Assembly: GCA_037783545.1 (NCBI GenBank)
Contig: JBBELK010000064.1
Location: forward strand, 682,001-746,000
From: Henricia sp. BOLD:AAB3569
Lineage: Eukaryota; Echinodermata; Asteroidea; Spinulosida; Echinasteridae
DNA length: 64,000 nt
Direction: 5' to 3'
A model generated the notes under the pieces. That model was not told the DNA's origin. It was given only the letters and a program-made list of their open reading frames with translations, and did not search any database. The translations under genes were made by a program, and so were the position numbers. Positions 12,400 through 22,963 of the stretch are shown one piece after another. How positions within the stretch are numbered: the first letter of the stretch is position 1; each line of letters begins with the position of its first letter.

Positions 12400-12765
12400 G
12401 AGGAAGGCTGGCTAAGGCCTCAAGAACTAACACCAAAACCACGCGCTCACATGGTTGAACAACGGAGCTGATTGGTTTGTTCCCCCAAAAAAGCATTACG
12501 TAATGTCGGGGCTGACCAATCAAGAAAAAAACCAATGAAAGACCTAACACTGTATCTAGGCAGAAACACATGGTCTGGAAAGATGTTCCCACGCTCTCAG
12601 CTAAATGTCTGGAGAAACGTGAAACCACAAACAGGGTCGTAAATTTGGGAGATTATGGCAAGACTCCAGGACGGCCCTGGGATGGACAATGGTCACTCTG
12701 TGTACTGATGGGGGTTCTTAATTAAGACATCCTTGGTCGGATCCCATTTCTTACAGGGTCCGACA

Positions 12766-12778
12766 TTCTCCCCTTCTT
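12766..12778 (-). promoter_or_regulatory. polypurine tract
   Basis: AAGAAGGGGAGAA on the minus strand lies directly before the 3' LTR TGTCGG, the expected place for the plus-strand primer of reverse transcription. Confidence 0.8.
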
Positions 12779-12823
12779 AAACCATGTCGTCCCCGACAAG
12801 GTCCTTGGTGCCTTGCGATGATC

Positions 12824-15800
12824 TTACTGGATTATGGCACTCAAAAAGCTGTTGGTGACCTCTAAGGCTCTCTGCTGCATCGTCAAGTGCTGCTGGAGGA
12901 GCTTCGATGTCGAGGTCTCAAAGCCATAATACTGAGGGCGTCTCCGTTCGCGTACGGGCCTCGTAGCGATGTTTGTTTCTGGCAATTCTGTCAGAGCATC
13001 GGTGTCTGGCGCAGAAGTGGCCGTCTGAGGGATACCATCGACCGCGACGTCATCTTCTTCGGCGTGGGCCTCTTGAGGAGAGCTTTCAGTTTCATCGTGG
13101 CTTGACGCACTTGGCTCCTCATCGGGTTCTGGTGCCTCCGGTCCGTTGGGGTCTTCCATCGAAGCGTCGGAGGACGAGGCATCACTGTCAAGGATTTCGG
13201 GTGCCGTAACATTAGGTGCAGGAGAGTCTGGTGCCTCGAGAGTGTCTGGGACGAAATTGGGTGCCTCCGGGTTGAGAATGCTCTTCCTCGGTGCTGGCAC
13301 TGGACGAAGGACGTAATAGTTCTCATCAGAGATATCGGAATCAAGGGCATCGGCCATATCGTCGACAGGGGCTATCACTGGCCGTCTCACTGGTCGTCTG
13401 CGACGGGGTTTCGGCTTTGGTGGCTGCGATTCAGCATCAGACTCATCGTCGCGTGTTGGAAAGGGGCCAAATGGGAGAAGCAGGTTCCGATGGAGAGTCC
13501 TTCTTGGGCCGGCTCCATCTACTGGCTCGACGACGTAAACTGGCATGTCGGGGCTCACTTTCTTGTGGACCCGGTACACCACTTCACTCCAGCGGTCAGC
13601 CAGCTTGTGTTTTCCTTTCAGACCAACATTTTTCACAAGCACGTGGTCGCCTTCCTCGAGGGCATTCTCGCGAACGTGCCTGTCGTAACGTGTTTTGCTT
13701 CGTTGGGCAGCCTTTTTCATGGCGCTGGACGCCAACTCATGTGCCTGACGCAATCGTTCCTTCAAATCGCAGGCATACTGGGCGTAGTCCTTGTCGCCAG
13801 ACTGGTGCTCTAGCCCGAAGGAGACATCAATTGGCAGGCGAGGCTCCCTGCCAAACATCAGGAAGTATGGCGACATACCCGTGGAGGAGTGTTTGGTGCA
13901 GTTGTAGGCATGCACCAAGGGACCCACGTGTAGCCGCCATTTCTTCTTTTGGTCCACCTCAAGGGTCCCGAGCATGTTCAGCAGCGTCTGGTTAAAACGT
14001 TCACATTGCCCGTTCCCTTGAGGATGGTAGGGTGTCGTCCTTGTCTTCTTTATGCCGGAAATGGCGCATAAATCTCTTATGAGTCGGGATTCGAAATCTC
14101 GGCCCTGGTCGGAGTGTAAGCGCTCTGGGAAACCGTAATGCACGAAGTAGTTTTCCCAGAGCACTTTGGCCACTGTCCGGGAGGTCTGATTTTTGGTAGG
14201 GAAGGCCTGCGCATAGCGAGTGTAGTGGTCTGTCACCACGAGGATATCTTTGGTGTTTGTGTCGTCGGGCTCAAGACTCAGGAAATCGATGCAGACGAGT
14301 TCCATGGGTGTCGTGGTCTGAATTGACACGAGTGGTGCTGATTTCATGGCTCGGCGCTTCCGACGAAGACAGCGAGCACACGTCTTGCATCTTTCCTCGA
14401 CATCAGTAGTCATATTGGGCCAAAAGAACCTGGAGCGAGCGAGGTCTAGAGAGCGCTCATACCCGAGGTGGCCTACATCATTATGGACTCCACGCAGGGC
14501 TGCAGATCGATGGCTCCTGGGGACGACAAGCTGAGCTATTTTGTAGCCGCTATTTGAGGTGATGCTTCTGTAGAGCACTCCATCCTTAAGGAATAGCCTG
14601 TCCCATTGACGAAGAAGAAGCTGTGTCTCTCTTGGTAAGGTGACTCGCTCTTCGCTGCTTGGCTTCTCTCCGCGTGAAACAAAAGAGATGGCCTGCTCTA
14701 TGGCTTCGTCGTCAGCTTGGTACCTCCTCCAATCTTCATGGCTCATTCCAGGTAAGGCCGTCACACTCTCGATGTATTCTGGAGGGACAACCTGCTGAGC
14801 ATCTGTCAGACTTTCCACCAAAGCAGACTGCTCTGTTGGGGACGAGGATGAGTCGCCCGGTAGCTTGACATGACGAGCCTGGCAAAGAGCCTGAAATGCC
14901 TCACTGGAACAAACGTTGTCTTCCTTGTCATCAATCATGCGGTTGCACAACTCGGCTATCTTCCTGTCGGTCTCTACCGACTCTTGGTCTTCTGAAGGAG
15001 AGGGCTGTGGCCGTCTGGACAGACCATCGGCATCCGCATTCCTGTTGCCAGGCCTGTACTTGACGGTGAAGTCATAATTCGTCAGGGCAGCAAGCCAACG
15101 ATGCCCTGTTGCGTCGAGCTTGGCGGTTGTCATCACGTATGTAAGTGGGTTGTTGTCGGTGAGCACCGTGAATGAGTTGCCATATAGGTAGTCGTGAAAC
15201 TTCTCCGTAACAGCCCACTTTAACGCAAGGAACTCCCAATTATACGCTGGGTAGTTTTGCTCACTCTTGGACAGACCTCGACTGGCATACGCGATGACAT
15301 GTGGACGGCCATTGTCGTCGTTCTGGTACAGCGCTGCACCGAGCCCAGTTCCGCTCGCATCGGTGTGAAGGATGAACGGCCTGTTGTGGTCCACGTAACC
15401 GAGGATCGGGGCCGTCGTCAACTTCTCCTTTATACCGTCAAAGGCTGCTTGGCAGGCTGTCGTCCACGCTAAACCAAAGGGCTCGTTCGGCTTCATTTTC
15501 TTGGTCTTCGGTTGATTTCGATGGTGTCGCTTCGTCAGGTCATACCGGCCCACCAGCTCATTCAGGGGCTTGGCAATGGTGGAGTACCCCTCCACAAAGC
15601 GACGGTAGTATCCCGTGAATCCTAAAAACGACTTCAACTCTCTCGCCGTGTTGGGGGTCGGCCAAGAAACAACAGCCTCTATCTTTTCTGGGTCAGTGCT
15701 GACGCCGTCTGTAGAGATGACATGACCCAGACATTTCACAGACGATTGGAAGAATTTGCACTTGGAGGGGCTCAACTTCAAACCGAATTGACGGAGACGG

Positions 15801-17512
15801 CCAAGCACCTTCAATAGTCGTTCTTCGTGTTCCTCCGCTGTCTTGGCAAACACGATGATGTCATCTAAGTACACATAGACGCCAATTTGGTGTAGATCCC
15901 CTAAACATCGCTCCATCAAACGCTGAAACGTGGCAGGGGCGTTCGTGATCCCCTGGGGCATACGATTGAACTCGTAAAACCCCAGTGGACACCAAAATGC
16001 CGTCTTGTGTTTGTCCTCCTCAGCCATCCCGATCTGGTAGTATCCAGACTTGAGGTCTAGGCAGGAGAACCATCGAGCACCATTCATAGCATGTAGGGTA
16101 TCCTCGATCTTCGGGATGTTGTACTGGTCCCTGATTGTTCGGCCGTTCAGCTTCCGGTAATCTATGCAGAGCCGGAGATCACCATTTTTCTTTCGGACCA
16201 ACACAATCGGGGATGCAAATGGACTTTCGGACTCTCTAATGATACCCTTGCTCTGGAGGTCACGCAGATGCTGGCGGGCGTCTTCATAGTCCGCTGGTGG
16301 GATGCGTCGGCAGTTCTCGCGGAACGGAGTCTCGTCAGTCAGACGTATTTTATGCCGGATTGACGAAGTGCAGCCGATGTCGAGATCATCCTGCGAGAAC
16401 ACGTCGCTGTGGCTCTTCAAAAGGGCCGTCAACCGTTGGACTTGATCGGATGGAAGGGGAGAACTCTCGAAATCAAACCTCAGTTGTTCACACTCGACCG
16501 GAATGCGGGAACTAACATCTTGCGTGGGGACAGGGAGTTTCTCTTCTATCTCTGCAATCGAGGCTAGACGGCAGTTCCCGGGGACAGTTACACTGTGGCA
16601 AGAGAGGTTTACTAGTGTCACCCTCGTGTTGAGCCGCCTTCCACCTGGAGACTGGATCAAACTACTCCTCACCAAAACATCACTCGGGAGCTCAGACGAT
16701 GTCCCACGCTCGATGAGGAGTTCTCCCGTGGACTTCCGGCGAGCGTAAAACCTCCCAGGAACTCGTACCTCTTCGAAGGGGCGTATCAGAATGGGACGGC
16801 TGGACCTTACAGGCCCAAGACTACCAGACATCGAAGGAGAACTTGCGGCCTTGTAGACTTTCGCCCAGGCCTGATCGACGGAGAGCTTCTTCAAGAACAT
16901 CTTCCCTCCTTGTTGCTCACAGTCCTTCAGCATGCCCCGAACCACGCTGGTGTTGGTGCCTACGAGGAGAGGGAAATCATCCGAATCGGGCCTGTCTGGA
17001 CACACGAGGGCCAAAGTGGTTACGTCCTGCTGCGTACCGGCGGAACTGGCGGGAAACGTCAGGTCGAGCTCGACGTAGCCCTTGTACGGCACTGCTTGCC
17101 CCGCAGCTCCTAGTACGACAAGGCTCGACAGGGGCTTTAATTGTCGATGGGGGAGGTTCTTTGCGTGGAATGACTCCGTCACGCAGGTCACTTGCGATCC
17201 GGTATCAAGAAGACATTTCGCAGGGTGGCCATCGATGAAGACAGGGGTTATAGGTTGTTCACCAATAACCCCCTTGGGAACACCACCACTGGCATTTGAC
17301 GATGATTCTTGATACCGGGTCGCAATTTTCTTCTGAGGTCCAGGACCCATACGGCGATTACGGGCGGTTGCAGGGTCCCTTACAACTGCCCGCTGCCGTT
17401 TAACGTCTGCTGCGTGCTTCCTGAACGTTGGCGAGCCATCATTTTCTGCTGGACGAGCGGGGGGTTCGACGCTGACGTACAGGCATCCATCCTGTGGCCG
17501 TCTTCGCCACAT
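12824..17512 (-). CDS. pol: Gypsy pol polyprotein (PR-RT-RNaseH-IN)
   Basis: 1562-codon frame. Visible landmarks: aspartic protease DTGS at residues 103-106; reverse transcriptase YLDD with the catalytic pair at D550-D551; RNase H HTDASG at D718; integrase zinc-binding region (H...H...CKTCARC) then D1076, D1135 and E1171, a D,D35E spacing; then a GPY/F-like region and a long acidic, proline-rich tail. No chromodomain is evident. The frame overlaps gag by 133 nt in the -1 frame, and a stop codon lies directly before its first ATG, so expression by -1 frameshifting from gag is the natural reading. All key residues are present and there is no internal stop. Confidence 0.95.
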   Translation of the reverse strand: MWRRRPQDGCLYVSVEPPARPAENDGSPTFRKHAADVKRQRAVVRDPATARNRRMGPGPQKKIATRYQESSSNASGGVPKGVIGEQPITPVFIDGHPAKCLLDTGSQVTCVTESFHAKNLPHRQLKPLSSLVVLGAAGQAVPYKGYVELDLTFPASSAGTQQDVTTLALVCPDRPDSDDFPLLVGTNTSVVRGMLKDCEQQGGKMFLKKLSVDQAWAKVYKAASSPSMSGSLGPVRSSRPILIRPFEEVRVPGRFYARRKSTGELLIERGTSSELPSDVLVRSSLIQSPGGRRLNTRVTLVNLSCHSVTVPGNCRLASIAEIEEKLPVPTQDVSSRIPVECEQLRFDFESSPLPSDQVQRLTALLKSHSDVFSQDDLDIGCTSSIRHKIRLTDETPFRENCRRIPPADYEDARQHLRDLQSKGIIRESESPFASPIVLVRKKNGDLRLCIDYRKLNGRTIRDQYNIPKIEDTLHAMNGARWFSCLDLKSGYYQIGMAEEDKHKTAFWCPLGFYEFNRMPQGITNAPATFQRLMERCLGDLHQIGVYVYLDDIIVFAKTAEEHEERLLKVLGRLRQFGLKLSPSKCKFFQSSVKCLGHVISTDGVSTDPEKIEAVVSWPTPNTARELKSFLGFTGYYRRFVEGYSTIAKPLNELVGRYDLTKRHHRNQPKTKKMKPNEPFGLAWTTACQAAFDGIKEKLTTAPILGYVDHNRPFILHTDASGTGLGAALYQNDDNGRPHVIAYASRGLSKSEQNYPAYNWEFLALKWAVTEKFHDYLYGNSFTVLTDNNPLTYVMTTAKLDATGHRWLAALTNYDFTVKYRPGNRNADADGLSRRPQPSPSEDQESVETDRKIAELCNRMIDDKEDNVCSSEAFQALCQARHVKLPGDSSSSPTEQSALVESLTDAQQVVPPEYIESVTALPGMSHEDWRRYQADDEAIEQAISFVSRGEKPSSEERVTLPRETQLLLRQWDRLFLKDGVLYRSITSNSGYKIAQLVVPRSHRSAALRGVHNDVGHLGYERSLDLARSRFFWPNMTTDVEERCKTCARCLRRKRRAMKSAPLVSIQTTTPMELVCIDFLSLEPDDTNTKDILVVTDHYTRYAQAFPTKNQTSRTVAKVLWENYFVHYGFPERLHSDQGRDFESRLIRDLCAISGIKKTRTTPYHPQGNGQCERFNQTLLNMLGTLEVDQKKKWRLHVGPLVHAYNCTKHSSTGMSPYFLMFGREPRLPIDVSFGLEHQSGDKDYAQYACDLKERLRQAHELASSAMKKAAQRSKTRYDRHVRENALEEGDHVLVKNVGLKGKHKLADRWSEVVYRVHKKVSPDMPVYVVEPVDGAGPRRTLHRNLLLPFGPFPTRDDESDAESQPPKPKPRRRRPVRRPVIAPVDDMADALDSDISDENYYVLRPVPAPRKSILNPEAPNFVPDTLEAPDSPAPNVTAPEILDSDASSSDASMEDPNGPEAPEPDEEPSASSHDETESSPQEAHAEEDDVAVDGIPQTATSAPDTDALTELPETNIATRPVRERRRPQYYGFETSTSKLLQQHLTMQQRALEVTNSFLSAIIQ

Positions 17513-18456
17513 TTATAGCAGAATATATGGCCTCGCTGACGGGGGTTCCGCCACGAATCTGAAGGAAGCTCGCGCACAGGTCCACGCTGCTTGAAGAGGC
17601 CATCTAACCTCTTATGTAAGCGGTCGACAGCTTGACGCAGCTCGTCGACTTCGCTAACTCCCTGGGCTTCATTGACGGGATCTGGCTTTGCTGCCGCTAC
17701 CGGGAAGGAAGTAGATTGGGCCAGGGTAGTTGCACGTTTCGATGGAGATTTGGCACCCTTCCGGCGGTCAAGCTTCTCCTCCAGTTGGGTCTCTATGGTA
17801 CGCACCTCGCGTAGCAATTCCAGCACCTTTGGGGGATCTGCCTTCCGTGTTCGGAGTTGCAGCGTGTTCAGCAGGGGATCGTTGTACAGGCAACCTCGCT
17901 GGAACTGGCTGCATAGGGCACGGTTAACTTCGGTGTTGTCGATACTTTCCATCTCCGCCACACGGGTCAGCATGGTGTGTAGTCGAAGTAGATATTCAGA
18001 AGCCTTCTCCGTTTCTTGTTGGTACGTACAGTGGAACAACGTCAACAGCTCTTCCCCGTCGGCCGTAGAACCATACACCTGCCGGAGGCAGTCGAGGTAT
18101 TCCTTAGCAGGGGCATCCACTGGTACCGACCACACCACGTTGAGGGCAGGGGGAACCAAGGCCTCGGTGATGCGGCTTTTCTTTTCACCTTCCGGTACCG
18201 ATGTGTCTTTGAGAAGTTGATTGGCCAGTCGTCGCCAATTCTCAAAGTCAAGTTCTCCGGTCGGCGTTGGAGTTCGGCCGGAGAACAGCCTGAGACGCCG
18301 GTAGGACCTCGTCACCGGTGTATTGGACGAAGACGAAGAAGACTCTGGCTTCGGCTCATCCGGGGACTGTCCTAGGGCACCTTTCAGGTCGTCCAGGGTC
18401 TTGCCATGCCCAACTAAAAACTCTTTAAGGGCATCGGGGAATTCCATCGTGCTCAA
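17380..18456 (-). CDS. gag: Gypsy gag protein
   Basis: 358 codons. A retrotransposon capsid-like central region (LFHCTYQQETEKASEYLLRL, residues in the middle third) precedes a CCHC zinc knuckle at residues 313-326 (C-x2-C-x4-H-x4-C), followed by a 32-residue tail. Gag binds and packages the element RNA. The knuckle overlaps the start of the pol frame. The ATG follows a 590-nt AT-rich leader from the 5' LTR. Confidence 0.92.
   Translation of the reverse strand: MSTMEFPDALKEFLVGHGKTLDDLKGALGQSPDEPKPESSSSSSNTPVTRSYRRLRLFSGRTPTPTGELDFENWRRLANQLLKDTSVPEGEKKSRITEALVPPALNVVWSVPVDAPAKEYLDCLRQVYGSTADGEELLTLFHCTYQQETEKASEYLLRLHTMLTRVAEMESIDNTEVNRALCSQFQRGCLYNDPLLNTLQLRTRKADPPKVLELLREVRTIETQLEEKLDRRKGAKSPSKRATTLAQSTSFPVAAAKPDPVNEAQGVSEVDELRQAVDRLHKRLDGLFKQRGPVRELPSDSWRNPRQRGHIFCYKCGEDGHRMDACTSASNPPLVQQKMMARQRSGSTQQTLNGSGQL
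17458..17464 (-). promoter_or_regulatory. candidate -1 frameshift heptamer CCCCCCG
   Basis: Within the gag/pol overlap the gag codons AAC CCC CCG place a C CCC CCG heptamer in the phase needed for a -1 slip (X XXY YYZ). No other heptamer in the 133-nt overlap fits as well. No downstream pseudoknot was worked out. Confidence 0.5.
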
Positions 18457-19046
18457 TTGGTACGGGCAAGTGAAATATTATATAACGGGAAAAAACAAGG
18501 CCAAAATGCACAATGGCAATATCGACAGAATAAATGGTCGAAGAAAAAATCGCGCATATGATAAAATGCACGTCAATTAAATATCAAAAAAATAAAAAGC
18601 AATGCAATTATCAAACTCAACAAAATGCAAGCAATTCCCAATCGGTGGGCAACAATAAATGCAAATCAAACGAGGGAAATCAACTGGCAAACAACAAAAA
18701 TTGCAAATTCAGGCGGAATGGGGGGATAAAATAAACAATAGCCCAATCATCAATCAACAAAATTAAAGTGTCAACTGAATTTAACAAGGGGATGCGAGGA
18801 CAAAAAAGCAATTTGGCTATCGATCAAATGGACATGAAATCAATCAAAAAAATGAAATCAATGCCGGAGTAATGAGAATCAATGAAATATCGTCCGCAAT
18901 GGATTATGGTTCCCTTTGCAATCAACAAAATAATAAAAAGCCAATGATTCATAAAAATCACATAACAGTCAAAACTCGAAGAGAAAAAATGCAAGCAAAG
19001 GGAACAAATTTAGAATAGAGCAGATCCGGGCGGTGCCTCCATTTTT
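18457..19046 (-). other. Gypsy leader between 5' LTR and gag
   Basis: AT-rich, low-complexity sequence (recurrent AATCAAC, CAATGG and AAAATGC words) without a reading frame. A TGG that could start a primer-binding site (TGGAGGCACCGCC) lies 5 nt inside the LTR near 19041; the matching tRNA was not identified. Confidence 0.6.
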
Positions 19047-21865
19047 TGTCACAGGTACTTTAGATAATTTAAATAGAAAATCTGTCAAAGCCCTGTCTAG
19101 GTTCGTTAGTTTTTAAAACGGACACTGCTCAAGAATATGGAATCCGGTGGACAATATTTTTGTATGATCCTCTTTCTCTCTTAATACAAATTTATTTAAT
19201 TGGAACATGTCAATAAAAAGGGGTAGGATTACACATGTTACTGGCACTGAAAACACTATAAACGGGGCTGGTAAAAAATCAGTGCGATAAAAAGACTTAA
19301 GAAAATACAGTAAAAATTGGATAAGAAGCAGAGAGAAATGTGGTAATTAACATAGCTTTGTGGTGAAATCCGCCGCGTTTCGGTGAACTTGAACTTGCCG
19401 CGCTTGGGTGAACTTGGATCTGGTCCAGTAGTATCAGTCACGACGGGCGGTCCACAGTCAGAGAAAGGGGGGATAAGGAGGCGAAGAGTCGAATCGGATC
19501 GACTCCCCTAAAAGCGACGACCTGGACAAATAATTGTACTCTCTGTACCAAGAGAGCACGTTGGGAAAACGAGATGGGACTAGTTAACAACAGTTAACGA
19601 AAAACGGGATGTTATCCCATCTCAGATGTCAGTCGCTTCTCAACAAAATAATTTAACAATAATCAAACAAATAATTACGCGGACGGGTAATAACGAAGTT
19701 ACACTTATTCCCATGTGTTTACAAAATAGACAAAGGATTATCAATACACATGTGGTCCTTCAATAAATAAACTTTGGCCGTAAATGTGTGAGCAGCGACT
19801 CACACCAGCACAACTTAACCACAAATGCATTTATAATCCCGTCAAGGTCACTTCTCGTGGCAAGATGGTCTCACGCACGACAAGTGGTAACACATGTATA
19901 ATAAGTGGAATTAATTTAGCAACCATGACATGTATTCTAAAAACAAGTAAATTAAGCAACTGGTTTTCAAGGGACAACGTGAAATATATAAAGAGGAGCA
20001 TATTAAATCAGCGAATTTTAGATGTGCCCGACTAGAACAATTCCATACAATACATTAGTGCAAATGAATCAAATAACATGAATTTAAAAAGGCGCGTGAT
20101 AAAAAATAATAAAACACGAGCTTGCGCAATTGCCTTAAATTGGTTACTAAAGCTGAGTATTCGGGGCAAGTGGTGGAACACTTGGAAAACAATTATGAGT
20201 CAGAAATCTGTGTGTTTGGCTCAAATACTGCCACCCACCACAGACCTAAAACAAATGGGATTAACCCTATCAAGGGCGCCTCGTGGTACCGATTAGCAGG
20301 GTACACACGAGCTAACAGCAGAGGTCCATAATTTATGAGCTTATTGACCAAAGCCGCAAAATGCGATTAAGTGAAAGAATGCAGTGAACTACTTAGAGCT
20401 AAAAAGCAAAACAATTGATAAAACTCTTTTAAACGAGCGGCAATGTCATTACGCCCAGTAAAAATACAAAATACACAGTGCAGGAATTAGTTTGCGACGA
20501 GTGCACATGAGAAGCAATTAGGACGCGCAAAAATTACAGTGGTAAATAAAAAAGAGAAACAGAATATATACAAGAGGAAAAATACCGAACCATAAACTAG
20601 TGAATTAATCGCGCAGACGGGAGCACCGAAAACGCACCGATTTAAATGACGGTATAGCAAATCGCTAATGCAAAATGTTGTAAACTTAGGATCCGAACTC
20701 TATTATAGATCGGCAACAGTTGCATTAAAAAGGTAATGGGCATTGTAATGACACAACAATAATCCTGAACAATAGTTGCAATCATCAGATAAAATACACA
20801 AAGTCATTCAAATAATTAATGGCTGATCACACCAAGAAAAGTGCACTTCGAACAAGCAAAACTTCTGTCTGTGATCGTGTACCTCCCAATATATAATCAG
20901 TACTTAAATCAGAAAGCTATAGCAAGGTATTGAACTATCACGTCACAGAGTGCGGCACGCATCATGAGCTTTCGACAACATGAGAATGAATCGACTGATA
21001 CAAACGCCAACAAAGTAATGAAAGGAGTAAGGAAAAAACAGACTCATCGTAGCGTGATCAGCAAAGTTACAAATAATGCAATAAACAGGAATATTATCGG
21101 AGATTATCCCACGAGAATGCACGGGTCGTATAACAACAAAAATACAGTTTAGAAATCCGTGACCATTAAATATTAAAAGGATAAAACATTAGATAAAATG
21201 CAAAGGGATAAAATGGTCACGTCGCAAGTTTTAGCAGGAATAATAAAGTTCCTTTTCCTCAAAAATACTAAGGAGGGATTCATAAGGTTTTACAAGAATT
21301 CTCTCTTCAAACAGAAAACAATCCGACCCGTTTCTCGTTGGGGTAACCAGCGATTGAATTAAATCAATTACACTTAAAACGAGCAAGAGGAAATTTCTTA
21401 CCTGTACCAAGAGAGCACGTTGGGAAAACGAGATGGGACTAGTTAACAACAGTTAACGAAAAACGGGATGTTATCCCATCTCAGATGTCAGTCGCTTCTG
21501 AGGAAGGCTGGCTAAGGCCTCAAGAACTAACACCAAAACCACGCGCTCACATGGTTGAACAACGGAGCTGATTGGTTTGTTCCCCCAAAAAAGCATTACG
21601 TAATGTCGGGGCTGACCAATCAAGAAAAAAACCAATGAAAGACCTAACACTGTATCTAGGCAGAAACACATGGTCTGGAAAGATGTTCCCACGCTCTCAG
21701 CTAAATGTCTGGAGAAACGTGAAACCACAAACAGGGTCGTAAATTTGGGAGATTATGGCAAGACTCCAGGACGGCCCTGGGATGGACAATGGTCACTCTG
21801 TGTACTGATGGGGGTTCTTAATTAAGACATCCTTGGTCGGATCCCATTTCTTACAGGGTCCGACA
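19047..21865 (-). repeat. 5' LTR (2,819 bp)
   Basis: Upstream LTR in the element's orientation; it differs from the other LTR by a few substitutions and one-base length changes in A-runs. It should carry the promoter and polyadenylation signals of the element. Confidence 0.93.
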
Positions 21866-22485
21866 TATATAACTCTATGGTGTCCTTTCACACGATGGCA
21901 CTTTTGTAAGATTTTTTCAAGCATGAGAAAATATCTCAAGCCTTGAGTTTGTTTGCCGCGTGTGAAACGATATGTGACAAAGGGACTGATCTTCCCCTAT
22001 ACGCCCCTTACCTCAACACACTCTTTCTTTTGTTAACGCGTCAACCCTCTCCTCTAAGGAATTCCTTTCAGTTTTTAGGGGGTAGTTGGTGCGTTAACAA
22101 AATGGAAGAGTGTGTTGAGGTATAGGGGCGTTAAGCTGGCGACTGAAATTTGGTACCTTGTGGAGACATGGGTTATAAAGGCAACAAAAGAGTGTAAAGG
22201 TCTCCACAAGGCAATTATAAAGGTCTCCACAAGGATGGCACTAAATAGAAACATGGAATGTTCTCAAAAATTAGGGATTTTAAAAATATTCTGGTCGCTG
22301 CATCCTCTAGATTATGAAATTAGGAGAATTCGGTCTAAATTTTAGCTCCAGAAAAAAAATATGGTTGAAATAGGAGTGATATGACGGAATTTTTAACCAA
22401 ATTCTAGCCATTGTTCGGAGTTTGTGCACAAGAACAAAGCCATGTCTCCACAATGATAGGGGAACGGGAATGAGGCCTCACACTG

Positions 22486-22606
22486 TGCGATTTCCTACGA
22501 TTAAGTACGATTGTGTATAGAGTTTATATAGACAGTATCTGGTAATCGTACCAAATCGTACCAATTCGTAGAAAATTCGTGGAAAAAATCGCACAGTGGG
22601 AGGCCC
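22486..22606. mobile_element. 120-bp CGTA-rich MITE
   Basis: Inverted ends AGGCCTCACACTGTGCGAT and ATCGCACAGTGGGAGGCC enclose repeated TACGATT/AATCGTACC units. This copy is more complete than the one at 3395-3515. Confidence 0.6.
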
Positions 22607-22672
22607 GCTTTAGGGGGAGTCCCTTTGCCACATATCGTGCTGGGTATATAGGTCTATAATATATTTCCAATT

Positions 22673-22963
22673 GCATGGGGCAGTCGTGTTGGCGTAGCGG
22701 TTCTTTTCTCGCCTTTCACTTCTGGCGTCCCGGGTTCGAATCCGGGGCGTGTATGTGGATTGGGTTTGCAGTCCCTACTTGACCGCGTGGGTTTTCCCCT
22801 ATGGATTTCTCTGGGGGTTTTCCTCCCACTTCTAAAACTGCAACTCCTTCTTCGTCATCTCAAGTTGATAATAACGTATAGTTAAAGCTAAAAACCGTAT
22901 AGTTGATGGCATAAAGGGCCTTAGTTGCCGAATATGCCATAAATTAACAACAACAACAACAAC
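22673..22963 (+). mobile_element. tRNA-derived SINE (family 1)
   Basis: Same head, body and CAA-rich tail as 3522-3809, including the B box GGTTCGAATCC. It is shared between repeat copies A and B, so it inserted before they were duplicated. Confidence 0.8.

Larger units (their letters stand above)
9945..12765 (-). repeat. 3' LTR (2,821 bp)
   Basis: Downstream LTR in the element's own orientation. It begins TGTCGG and ends TGACA on the minus strand. Its length is far above the few hundred bases usual for Gypsy LTRs. A 98-bp internal direct repeat (10442-10539 and 12302-12399) brackets 1.76 kb. Confidence 0.93.
9945..21865 (-). mobile_element. complete Gypsy-type LTR retrotransposon
   Basis: Boundaries: two TG...CA long terminal repeats (9945-12765 and 19047-21865) flanked by TATATA on both sides (9939-9944 and 21866-21871; 4 or 6 bp, ambiguous because of the sequence). 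Coding is on the minus strand in the order gag, protease, reverse transcriptase, RNase H, integrase, which places it in the Ty3/Gypsy group; no envelope frame is seen. The pol frame is uninterrupted over 1562 codons and the LTRs differ at only about half a dozen places by eye, so the insertion is recent and may still be competent. It sits inside the TIR end of repeat copy B. Confidence 0.95.

Noticed and set aside
12887..18375. Many plus-strand frames across the retrotransposon
   Set aside because: Shadows of gag and pol on the other strand.
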